In this document: in pieces, positions 1 through 5,598 of the stretch
Position numbering within the stretch: the first letter of the stretch is position 1
How the letters are laid out: each line of letters opens with the position of its first letter
Assembly (NCBI GenBank): GCA_009691925.1
Contig: SIAG01000183.1
Location: forward strand, 1 to 7,976
Direction: 5' to 3'
Origin: Planctomycetaceae bacterium
GTDB taxonomy: Bacteria; Planctomycetota; Planctomycetia; Pirellulales; UBA1268
DNA length: 7,976 nt
Program-made: the position numbers and the translations under genes
Notes under the pieces: model-generated
What the model was told of the DNA's origin: nothing
Seen by the model: only the letters and a program-made list of their open reading frames with translations
The model's database searches: none

Positions 1-670
1 GGGGGAACTCGAAGTTGTCGGCATCGCCACCGAAGAAAGCAATCTGGCGTTCGGGGGCGAAGACGAGGCGGACGTCGGTGTATTTCTTCGCCCGGTAGAG
101 GTGGTAAGCGCCGCCCTGAAAGAGCGTGACGACGTCGCTCCGCAGGCCGGTCTTCTCGAGCGACTCCTGCTCGATCGCTGCCATCGCCTTGCGGCGGGCG
201 GCGAAGGCATCGTCGGCCGACATCCCCGGCTCAACGGCCCCTTGGACTCGCTGCGTGACGTCCTCGATCGACATCAGGACGTTGAGCTCGAGGTCGTGGC
301 AGCGGAGCTCGTCGTCGCGCGTCACCGCGGCGAAACCGTCACGGTAGTAGTCGTGGGTGTCGTCGCCGAGCTTTTGGAGACTGTCGGCACCGACGTGGTG
401 GTTGGTGAGGACGAGGCCGTCGGCGGAGACAAACGACCCCGAGCCCCCCGAATTGAAGCGGACGCTCGACTGCTGGAGATGGAGGAGCCATTCCGGCGTC
501 GGCTTGAAGCCGTGGTCCTTCTCGAGGCGCTCCAGCGGCGGCTGGTTGAACAGCCACATCCCCTCGTCGCCCCAGGCGAGCCCTGAAGCGACAAGCATGA
601 GCCCCGCCGCCGCGGCGAGCGCTCCACGGAAGAATCGTCCAACTGAAGCCGGCATGCGTCGCTCGTCCAT
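1..670 (-). CDS. S46-family dipeptidyl-peptidase (DPP7/DPP11-like), N-terminal part
   Basis: Exported serine peptidase that in characterised members removes dipeptides from peptide N-termini in the periplasm. The visible 223 residues begin with a signal peptide: a basic start (DERR...RFFR), a hydrophobic core GALAAAAGLMLVASGLA (about residues 16-32), then mature sequence GDEGMWLFNQPPLERL, typical of S46 mature N-termini. GSGSFVSADGLVLTNHHV (residues 76-93) is the catalytic-histidine segment of the chymotrypsin-like fold; H91/H92 match the NHH motif, with Val where Bacteroidota enzymes usually have Cys. The last visible residues FFGGDADNFEFP (212-223) match the conserved S46 block just before the catalytic Asp, which lies beyond the edge, as does the Ser. 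Start: ATG at 668-670 is used; ATG at 653-655 (M6) is equally possible. Neither has a clear Shine-Dalgarno site, and an in-frame stop lies upstream at 733-735. Only the coding end is missing, because of the window edge. Family assignment is firm; substrate preference cannot be read. Confidence 0.9.
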   Translation of the reverse strand, partial: MDERRMPASVGRFFRGALAAAAGLMLVASGLAWGDEGMWLFNQPPLERLEKDHGFKPTPEWLLHLQQSSVRFNSGGSGSFVSADGLVLTNHHVGADSLQKLGDDTHDYYRDGFAAVTRDDELRCHDLELNVLMSIEDVTQRVQGAVEPGMSADDAFAARRKAMAAIEQESLEKTGLRSDVVTLFQGGAYHLYRAKKYTDVRLVFAPERQIAFFGGDADNFEFP

Positions 671-744
671 GGAAACTGGTCCGCGAAGGAAAGGGAAATC
701 GCTCCACAACTGCGTGGAAGCCGGCCTGTGAGGCTACCCCATCC

Positions 745-778
745 CCCCGGTCGGGATGAAGTCGCGGGGCGGAAGTTG
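745..778 (+). repeat. Flanking direct repeat, copy A
   Basis: This segment shares the exact 17-mer CCCCGGTCGGGATGAAG (745-761) and the 9-mer CGGAAGTTG (770-778) with copy B at 2002-2036. Between the two identical blocks are 8 bases here and 9 in copy B, differing by two substitutions and one indel. Both copies are in the same orientation and bracket the ATPase gene, one past its end and one beyond its start. No similar third copy is visible in the window. It may be a dispersed intergenic element of this genome or a remnant of an insertion boundary; the sequence alone does not decide. Confidence 0.75.
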
Positions 779-817
779 CCGGGCGTTGGAAGAAGCCGGG
801 CGGAGGCTCAACGCCGG
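779..817. repeat. Imperfect stem-loop adjoining repeat copy A
   Basis: CCGG-G-CGTTG (779-788) pairs with CAACGCCGG (809-817) as a 9-bp stem with one bulged G, and an inner AGCC (794-797) pairs with GGCT (805-808). It directly abuts copy A but has no counterpart beside copy B. No T-run follows on either strand, so it is not a canonical terminator, although it lies downstream of the minus-strand ATPase gene. Confidence 0.4.
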
Positions 818-1001
818 TAATCAACGCTCGCACACGCTCTGGCGGCACGGGGACCGCAGCCCGCAGAGCCGGCTCACGAAACGGATCGCGGGCCTGCAGG
901 GACCTAATCCTTGGCTTCCATACCCACGAGTTAACCGGCCGGCAAACGCGGAAACCAACGCTCCAACTGGCCAGAAAGCCGCCCGCCGATCACGAACTGC
1001 T

Positions 1002-1919
1002 TCAGAACAGGAATGGAGACCCGGCCACCGATCTGACTAAAGCATCAGCGTGACGAACGACACTGGAGTCCTTCATGGGGTCGACGACGTATTCGATCCT
1101 GACCGGCGCCAGACAACGCCGCTTCCCGCCGCGCTCGATGACAGCCTCGACAAACCGGGGCGACACCCATTGCCCGTACGAGCCGGCGTCTTCGCGATCA
1201 AGCGCCGCGGCCGCGAGGTTGCTCCCGTCTCGAACAAGGTACGGTTCGCTCCGGGGGGGCGATGGCATGCGCAAAGCGTGCGTATCGAGCTCCACGAGAA
1301 CGATCCCCTCGCGGAGGAGGTTGCGAACCGCGATCGCACCCGGGAATCGATCGATGTCCTCTGGAAGGCTTCCGAGCGCGGGGCGGTTGGGGCCAAACCG
1401 GAAGGTGTTGTTCCAGTCGGTCTTTTCGTCCTTGAAGTAGTCTTTGCCCTCGGCCGTCTTTCCAGCGATGCGTCGCCACTTTTGGCTGCGGGGTGCCTCG
1501 TTGTGGACCAGTTCGTCGAAATCGTCATTGCCGAACAAACTCGGCTGCAACTGGCGCGATTGAGGCGAGTCTGGAAGACGAAACAGGTTTTCACGGCTGA
1601 CAAAGCCAGCCCCGCCGGCATCGCGGTCAATCTCTAACTCGTATCGATAGAGCCCGTGAACGAGTCGCACCTCGAGCGCGAATTGGAGCGGCACAGCGGG
1701 GTCGAAGCAGAGGTCAGCCAAGCCAGCCCCAGCATGGTCGATCGAGATATCGACAGCGGCTTGGACACCGAGGGAGAGAGAGTTGCTGACAAACCGAATT
1801 GCCGCCATGAGGGTCGATTTGCCGGTCGCGTTACGCCCCACAAGAACCGCGAATGGCATCAAGTCGACCCTGTTATGGGCCAGCAACCGGAAGTTTTTTA
1901 CCCAGATTCGTTCGATCAT
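1002..1919 (-). CDS. AAA/RecF-like ATPase, apparently lacking its C-terminal half
   Basis: A 305-residue predicted ATPase. Its N-terminus (MIERIWVKNFR) and Walker A loop GRNATGKS (G28 to S35, with K34 as the phosphate-binding lysine) match SMC/RecF/OLD-type AAA proteins that begin with a DNA- or nucleotide-related ATPase half-domain. DGSNLAAAAL resembles the DGxNL block that lies mid-way in these proteins. Family members usually run on to an ABC-like signature and a Walker B such as EEPENGLHP; none is seen before the TGA at 1002-1004. The last ~45 residues look unlike the family, so the gene is probably truncated or frame-shifted. Start: ATG at 1917-1919 is preferred because the family N-terminus begins there; an upstream in-frame ATG (1983-1985) would add 22 unconserved residues. 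No Shine-Dalgarno is evident. Codon use is looser than in neighbours (TTA, ATT, GAA and CAA occur), and 1501-1560 is 32/60 G+C against 47/60 at 6841-6900, suggesting transfer. Function unknown; stand-alone ATPases of this type are often accessory or defence-related. Confidence 0.7.
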   Translation of the reverse strand: MIERIWVKNFRLLAHNRVDLMPFAVLVGRNATGKSTLMAAIRFVSNSLSLGVQAAVDISIDHAGAGLADLCFDPAVPLQFALEVRLVHGLYRYELEIDRDAGGAGFVSRENLFRLPDSPQSRQLQPSLFGNDDFDELVHNEAPRSQKWRRIAGKTAEGKDYFKDEKTDWNNTFRFGPNRPALGSLPEDIDRFPGAIAVRNLLREGIVLVELDTHALRMPSPPRSEPYLVRDGSNLAAAALDREDAGSYGQWVSPRFVEAVIERGGKRRCLAPVRIEYVVDPMKDSSVVRHADALVRSVAGSPFLF

Positions 1920-1960
1920 GTGTGGAACGTTTAAGTGCAGCGAGTCCTCGGTTCGTGGGA

Positions 1961-1969
1961 CGAGTGTAC
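1961..1969 (-). promoter_or_regulatory. GTACACTCG motif upstream of the ATPase gene
   Basis: On the minus strand this 9-mer reads toward the ATPase start, 41 bases away. The same 9-mer lies on the plus strand at 2072-2080, reading toward comM. In both places it contains TACACT, a four-of-six match to a -10 box. No acceptable -35 is visible at the right distance for the ATPase copy, so this is either a regulator site or a weak promoter element. Confidence 0.3.
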
Positions 1970-2001
1970 CTCTTAGGCGGTTCATTCAGGGATGCGGGTC
2001 G

Positions 2002-2036
2002 CCCCGGTCGGGATGAAGCCGGGGGGGCGGAAGTTG
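2002..2036 (+). repeat. Flanking direct repeat, copy B
   Basis: Second copy of the repeat described at 745-778: identical CCCCGGTCGGGATGAAG at 2002-2018 and CGGAAGTTG at 2028-2036, separated here by CC and a run of seven G. Similarity ends on both sides of these limits. It lies in the divergent intergenic region between the ATPase and comM. Confidence 0.75.
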
Positions 2037-2049
2037 TCGAAGGGGCAGC

Positions 2050-2078
2050 TTGGCGCTGAACGTGTACGGGCGTACACT
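2050..2078 (+). promoter_or_regulatory. Candidate sigma70-type promoter for comM
   Basis: TTGGCG (2050-2055) and TACACT (2073-2078) are separated by exactly 17 bases, each matching four of six consensus positions. Transcription would begin near 2085, giving comM a leader of about 98 bases. The -10 lies inside two overlapping palindromes (2062-2077 and 2074-2087), an arrangement typical of a repressed promoter. Each box alone is weak; spacing and the overlap raise the likelihood. Confidence 0.35.
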
Positions 2079-2087
2079 CGCGAGTGT
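2062..2087. promoter_or_regulatory. Two overlapping palindromes, candidate operator
   Basis: GTGTACG-GG-CGTACAC (2062-2077) is a perfect 7+7 inverted repeat, and ACACTCGCGAGTGT (2074-2087) is a perfect 14-bp palindrome. They share ACAC (2074-2077), so as RNA hairpins they would exclude each other, and as DNA they offer two dyads. They cover the candidate comM -10 and start site. This is consistent with a dimeric repressor site, but the regulator is unknown. Confidence 0.45.
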
Positions 2088-2098
2088 TCCAGACCTCC

Positions 2099-2178
2099 CG
2101 GCTGCTTCGGCCGGCACAGGACTCACGGCCGCCTCGGCCGACAAGAACCTCCGGCCGCGGCCGGCATGAATGGAGCTC
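2099..2178 (+). repeat. Three imperfect ~27-bp tandem units in the comM leader
   Basis: Units begin at 2099, 2126 and 2152 and share the pattern CGGCYGC followed by (TT/CT)CGGCCGRCA, with more variable ends. Within them, CCGGCCGCGGCCGG (2151-2164) is a perfect palindrome and CGGCCG-CCT-CGGCCG (2126-2140) a potential hairpin. The last unit contains the comM Shine-Dalgarno. The repeats are degenerate, so slippage of G+C-rich sequence could account for them; a structured leader affecting translation is an alternative. Confidence 0.45.
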
Positions 2179-2182
2179 TCCC

Positions 2183-3721
2183 ATGCTCGCGCGACTGCGG
2201 ACCTTTTCACTCCAGGGGATCGAGGCGATGCCGGTCGATGTCGAGGTCGACGTCTCGACCGGGGCCCTCCCGGCGACCGTCGTCGTCGGCCTCCCCGACG
2301 CCGCGATCCGCGAGAGCACCCACCGGGTGGCCCGGGCGATGGTCAATTGCGGCTACACCCGGCCACTCGACCGGGTGGTGGTCAACCTCGCCCCGGCGGA
2401 GCTGCCGAAACAGGCGGCGACGTTCGATCTCCCAATCACGCTCGGGATCCTCGCCGCCAGCGGGCAATTCTCCTCGGAGCTATTCAACGACTATGCCGTC
2501 GTCGGGGAGCTGTCGCTCGAGGGCTCGACGCGCCCCGCCCGCGGCGCTCTTTCGATGGCGATCTCGGCAGCCCGGCAGAAAAACCTCCGTGGCGTGGTCG
2601 TGCCGTCGGCGAGCGCCACCGAGGCGGCGGTCGTCGAGGAAATCGAGATCATCCCCGTCGCCTCGCTGACCGAAGCGGTGCAGTTTTTCGCCGGGGAGCT
2701 CCAGATTAGCCCTGCCCCGTCGCGGATGGGGGAGTGGTTCGACCAATACGCCTCCTACGACATCGACTTCGCCGACGTCCGCGGGCAGGAGGCGGCAAAG
2801 CGGGCGCTGTGCGTGGCGGCGGCTGGCGGCCACAACGTCGCCATGCTCGGCCCTCCGGGCGGCGGCAAGACGATGCTCGCCAAGCGGATCCCGACGATCC
2901 TTCCGTCGCTCTCAGCGGCCGAGTCGATCGAGACGACGCGGATCTACAGTTCGCTCGGGCTCCTCGCGCCGGGGCAGCCGCTCCTTGCCACCCGCCCCTT
3001 CCGCGCGCCGCATCATACGATCTCGGAGGCCGGGCTCGTTGGCGGCCGATCAGTGCCGATGCCGGGCGAAATCAGCCTCGCCCACAACGGCGTTTTGTTT
3101 CTCGATGAGCTTCCCGAGTTCAACCGGCGGACGCTCGAGGTGCTCCGGCAGCCGCTCGAGGATGGATCGGTGACGATCAGCCGTGCCAAATCGACGACGC
3201 GCTTCCCGGCCGAGTTCATTCTCGTCGCCGCCTTCAACCCCTGCCCCTGCGGCTATCGGGGGGACCCGCGCCGAGAGTGCCAGTGCACGCCGCCGCAGGT
3301 GGAGCGGTACATGGGAAAGATCTCCGGGCCGCTCCTCGACCGGATCGACATCCAGATCGAAGTGCCGGCCGTCGCCTACCGCGATCTCTCCGCCAAGCGG
3401 GCCGGCACGTCGAGCCAGGAAATGCGCGCGGCGGTGAACGCGGCCCGCGAGCGGCAGGCGGCCCGGTTTGCCGGCAGCAGCACCCGGGCCAATGCCCGGA
3501 TGTCGAGCCGGCTGGTGCGCGAGCATTGCCAGCTCGATGCGTTGGGCAGCGAGATGCTCAAAGGGGCCGTGATGAATCTCGGCCTCTCGGCCCGGGCCCA
3601 CGACAAGGTGCTGCGGGTGGCCCGGACGATTGCCGACATCGCCGCCGCCGAGACAATCCACTGCGCTCACCTCGCCGAGGCGATCAATTACCGCCTCCTC
3701 GATCGAACGCTCTGGACCTGA
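2183..3721 (+). CDS. comM: YifB/ComM-family Mg-chelatase-like AAA+ ATPase
   Basis: ComM is a hexameric AAA+ helicase that drives branch migration when incoming single-stranded DNA is integrated during natural transformation; the family is widespread, also in species not known to be competent. The 512 residues match the usual ~505. An N-terminal ChlI-type domain (about 5-165: FSLQGIEAMPVDVEVDVSTG, VVVGLPDAAIRES) precedes the AAA+ core: Walker A GPPGGGKT (223-230), RAPHHTISEAGLVGG, Walker B VLFLDE (304-309), and SGPLLDRID, the arginine-bearing block. Four cysteines (C354, C356, C366, C368) in NPCPCGY...CQC form the family's zinc-binding-like cluster. The C-terminal Mg-chelatase domain (LGLSARAHDKVLRVARTIAD) is complete. 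Start: ATG 2183 is chosen because GGAG (2172-2175) sits 7 bases before it and the product aligns with ComM; an in-frame ATG at 2084 would add 33 non-conserved residues. The ATPase gene upstream diverges from it, and the PAP2 gene follows 85 bases after the stop. All key motifs are intact. Confidence 0.95.
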   Translation: MLARLRTFSLQGIEAMPVDVEVDVSTGALPATVVVGLPDAAIRESTHRVARAMVNCGYTRPLDRVVVNLAPAELPKQAATFDLPITLGILAASGQFSSELFNDYAVVGELSLEGSTRPARGALSMAISAARQKNLRGVVVPSASATEAAVVEEIEIIPVASLTEAVQFFAGELQISPAPSRMGEWFDQYASYDIDFADVRGQEAAKRALCVAAAGGHNVAMLGPPGGGKTMLAKRIPTILPSLSAAESIETTRIYSSLGLLAPGQPLLATRPFRAPHHTISEAGLVGGRSVPMPGEISLAHNGVLFLDELPEFNRRTLEVLRQPLEDGSVTISRAKSTTRFPAEFILVAAFNPCPCGYRGDPRRECQCTPPQVERYMGKISGPLLDRIDIQIEVPAVAYRDLSAKRAGTSSQEMRAAVNAARERQAARFAGSSTRANARMSSRLVREHCQLDALGSEMLKGAVMNLGLSARAHDKVLRVARTIADIAAAETIHCAHLAEAINYRLLDRTLWT

Positions 3722-3806
3722 CCCGTTGAAAGCGGCTCAAGGCTTTCCCCACGGCGCTGCTCGCCCAACTCGATCCGGATGGACCGTTCGCGCGGCATTT
3801 GGCACG

Positions 3807-4679
3807 ATGCGGGGCATGACACGTCTCCCCACGCCGCGCTCCGCTGCCGCCCCCCGCGCCGCGACCTCCGCCGAGTCGATCGTTCCAGGCGCCGATCGGC
3901 CAGCCTCGGTGGGTCCGCTGCTGGGTGGTGCGGCAGGGCTGGTGTTTCTCGGGATCGCCGCCCTGGCCGTCGATGTCCCAGTGGCCGCCTGGTGCAAGGA
4001 TGGCGCCTGGCCGGCAGCGATGCCGGGCGTGCTGGTGAAGATCGCCGGCGAGATCCACCGGCTCGTGACGCTCTCCGAGCTGATCGGCCACACGGTGAGT
4101 GTCGTGATCCTCCTCGGCTTCGTCGCAGCACTCGATGGCACGCTCGCCTGGCCGCTGTGGCGAAGCCCGGCATTCGGCCGGCCTTCGCGGCAACCGTCGC
4201 CCCAGCAGGCGACGTTTGCCCGGTTTCTCGGGGCCACGTTCACCGGCGGGATCCTCACCGACATCATCAAGCTCCTCGTCGATCGGGTGCGGCCGCGGGC
4301 CACCGATTTCGCCACTCACAGCAGCGTCTGGGATTCCTTCAATGAAGCAGTGATCGCCACGGTCACAGGGAGCCGGTCGAACATCAACAGCTTCCCGTCG
4401 GGGCACTCGGCGATCGCGGCGGGGTTTGCCGCGGCACTGGCCTGGAAATACCCGCGCGGCCGGATCTTCTTTGCGATCTTCGCCCTTATGGCGGCGTCGC
4501 AGCGGATTGTCTCCTCGGCCCACTTCCCCAGCGACGCCTGCTTCGGCCTCGCACTGGGGCTCATCGGCGCGAGCTTCTTCCTCCGCTGGCAACCGTGGCG
4601 ACCGACGTTGCTCCCCCCGAGCGGGCGCGGCTCTGGCAGCGCCACAAACAATGGTAGCCCGGCGGGCGATGCCGTATAG
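3807..4679 (+). CDS. PAP2-family membrane phosphatase
   Basis: Integral-membrane acid phosphatase of the PAP2 superfamily, which dephosphorylates lipid phosphates such as phosphatidic acid, phosphatidylglycerol phosphate or undecaprenyl pyrophosphate; the actual substrate cannot be read. All three signature motifs are present: KxxxxxxRP as KLLVDRVRP (K155, R162), PSGH (197-200, catalytic H200) and RxxxxxHxxxD as RIVSSAHFPSD (R233, H239, D243, the nucleophile histidine and its Asp). About six hydrophobic segments are visible (roughly 35-60, 88-110, 136-158, 199-214, 218-232, 244-259), the usual PAP2 core. The first ~34 residues are Ala/Pro/Arg-rich and the last ~25 polar and Gly/Ser-rich. Length 290 is slightly above the typical 200-250. 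Start: ATG 3807, or 3816 three codons later; neither has a strong Shine-Dalgarno. It lies 85 bases after comM and 68 before the receiver gene, so co-transcription is possible. Confidence 0.9.
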   Translation: MRGMTRLPTPRSAAAPRAATSAESIVPGADRPASVGPLLGGAAGLVFLGIAALAVDVPVAAWCKDGAWPAAMPGVLVKIAGEIHRLVTLSELIGHTVSVVILLGFVAALDGTLAWPLWRSPAFGRPSRQPSPQQATFARFLGATFTGGILTDIIKLLVDRVRPRATDFATHSSVWDSFNEAVIATVTGSRSNINSFPSGHSAIAAGFAAALAWKYPRGRIFFAIFALMAASQRIVSSAHFPSDACFGLALGLIGASFFLRWQPWRPTLLPPSGRGSGSATNNGSPAGDAV

Positions 4680-4747
4680 TGCGAGGTCTGCGGAGGCCTT
4701 CCGCTCCGCACCACATCACCAGCCACGCACCCATCAGGAATCGCACC

Positions 4748-5233
4748 ATGCCCGCCCCCAAGAAAGCCAAAAAGGCCGTGAAGACACGACGTGCCGATAC
4801 GGCTAACGGGGCGGAGGAAGCGCCGATCGCTGCCGTTCCCCAGAGCCCGCCGGAGCCTCCCCGCAGCCTCCGCGTGCTCCTTGTCGACGACGACGCAGAG
4901 ATTATCGAATCAATGCGGACCGTCCTCGAATCGAAGGGCTATGAGATCCTCGTGGCCCGCGATGGCAACCAGGGGCTCCTGATGGCAGAACGCGAGAACC
5001 CCGACCTGGTCGTCCTCGACATGATGATGCCGAAGCGGAGCGGCTTCCTCGTCCTCGAGCGGCTGCGCCGTAGCCACCCCGTGCCGATGCGGGTGATCAT
5101 GATCACTGCCAACGAGGGGAGCCGTCATAGGGCCTATGCGGAGATGCTCGGCGTCGACGACTACATCCGCAAGCCGTTCGCGATGGATCGTCTTCTCGAC
5201 AGTGTTCAGCGCCTCCTCGGCGCCGCGCGTTGA
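4748..5233 (+). CDS. Stand-alone response-regulator receiver domain protein
   Basis: A CheY-like phospho-receiver with no output domain, so it would signal by binding a partner or relaying phosphate. Receiver residues are all present: the acidic pocket in VLLVDDD (D47-D49), phospho-acceptor D91 in VVLDMMMP, switch T120 in IMITANEG, and K142 in IRKPF. The receiver fills about residues 42-161. Before it is a ~40-residue tail, first lysine-rich (APKKAKKAVKTRR), then Ala/Pro/Glu-rich and probably disordered. Length 161 exceeds a bare CheY (~125) only by this tail. Start: ATG 4748 follows AGGA (4736-4739) by 8 bases; an in-frame ATG at 4679 would overlap the PAP2 stop and add 23 unlikely residues. 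The cognate histidine kinase is not in the window, and the partner is unknown. It follows the phosphatase gene by 68 bases. Function beyond phospho-signalling is not inferable. Confidence 0.92.
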   Translation: MPAPKKAKKAVKTRRADTANGAEEAPIAAVPQSPPEPPRSLRVLLVDDDAEIIESMRTVLESKGYEILVARDGNQGLLMAERENPDLVVLDMMMPKRSGFLVLERLRRSHPVPMRVIMITANEGSRHRAYAEMLGVDDYIRKPFAMDRLLDSVQRLLGAAR

Positions 5234-5249
5234 GAGGCGCATCCTCTCG
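5231..5249 (+). terminator. Weak hairpin at the end of the receiver gene
   Basis: GAGAGG (5232-5237) and CCTCTC (5243-5248) can form a 6-bp stem with a 5-base loop, extended by a U-G pair, overlapping the stop codon. A second palindrome, TCGCGATCGCGA (5247-5258), follows. There is no T-run, so intrinsic termination is doubtful; it could still separate this transcript from the dnaG promoter downstream. Confidence 0.25.
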
Positions 5250-5598
5250 CGATCGCGATGCCGACGTTGCCTTTCTGTCGGCTTCTCCCAGCGCCGCGCT
5301 CTCTCATCCCGCGCATGATGGTTGCCGAGGCCCTTGAAGGGGTCAGCACGCTCGTCGAAAGCCGGTTGCAAAGTGGCCGTCAAGGGGGATCGCGACGGCG
5401 GAGTTTGGGGAGGATACGCAGGGCGAATGTGCGATTGACCCTCCTCGAGTGGCGTCCTAGATTGCGGCGGTGACTCACCGATGGCGGTGCCATGCCGTGT
5501 CGCGGTCGCGAACGTCGGATGAACGCTGAACTGGGGCTGGATGGCGATGGATGGGCCGTGCGACTCCTTCCGGGGTATCGCGGCAAACAGGGGTGCAG
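5234..5598. other. Intergenic leader region upstream of dnaG
   Basis: About 365 bases without a convincing gene. A short open frame (5258-5473) encodes an arginine-rich peptide with no Shine-Dalgarno site or recognisable motif and is left out. The notable content is a hairpin at its left edge and the promoter candidate at 5435-5463, which would give dnaG a leader of roughly 130 bases. Palindromic G+C-rich segments such as TCGCGATCGCGA occur but match no riboswitch or leader RNA I recognise. Confidence 0.6.
5435..5463 (+). promoter_or_regulatory. Candidate sigma70 promoter for dnaG-rpoD
   Basis: TTGACC (5435-5440, five of six matches to TTGACA) and TAGATT (5458-5463, four of six to TATAAT) are separated by exactly 17 bases. 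It lies in a non-coding stretch and points at dnaG, with an expected start near 5470. It is the best promoter match I found in the window. Confidence 0.5.

Larger units (their letters stand above)
671..1001. other. Intergenic region between the ATPase and S46 peptidase genes
   Basis: No reading frame here looks coding on either strand. It contains copy A of the flanking repeat (745-778) and an adjoining imperfect stem-loop (779-817). The leader and any promoter of the minus-strand peptidase gene must lie in its left part, but I see no convincing -35/-10 pair. The part 818-1001, just after the ATPase stop codon, shows no recognisable continuation of that ATPase in any minus-strand frame. Confidence 0.6.

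Noticed and set aside
931..1019. Out-of-frame continuation after the ATPase stop (reads KQFVIGGRLSGQLERWFP, stop at 931-933)
   Set aside because: A frameshift into it would add only about two dozen residues without a Walker B or any family motif, so it does not restore the ATPase.
1050..1637. 195-codon plus-strand open frame opposite the ATPase
   Set aside because: It has no recognisable motif and the opposite strand encodes a clear Walker A ATPase, so this is a shadow frame.
3728..3747. GAAAGC/GCTTTC hairpin just after comM as a terminator
   Set aside because: The stem is only 6 bp with an 8-base loop and is followed by CCCC rather than a T-run; the next gene is close and co-directional.
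4675..4680. TATAGT as a -10 box for the receiver gene
   Set aside because: It matches five of six positions but has no -35 (TGGTAG at 17 bases matches two of six), and it overlaps the PAP2 stop codon.
5258..5473. 71-codon open frame in the dnaG leader
   Set aside because: It is Arg-rich with no Shine-Dalgarno or known motif, and it overlaps the promoter candidate; chance openness in G+C-rich DNA is likelier.
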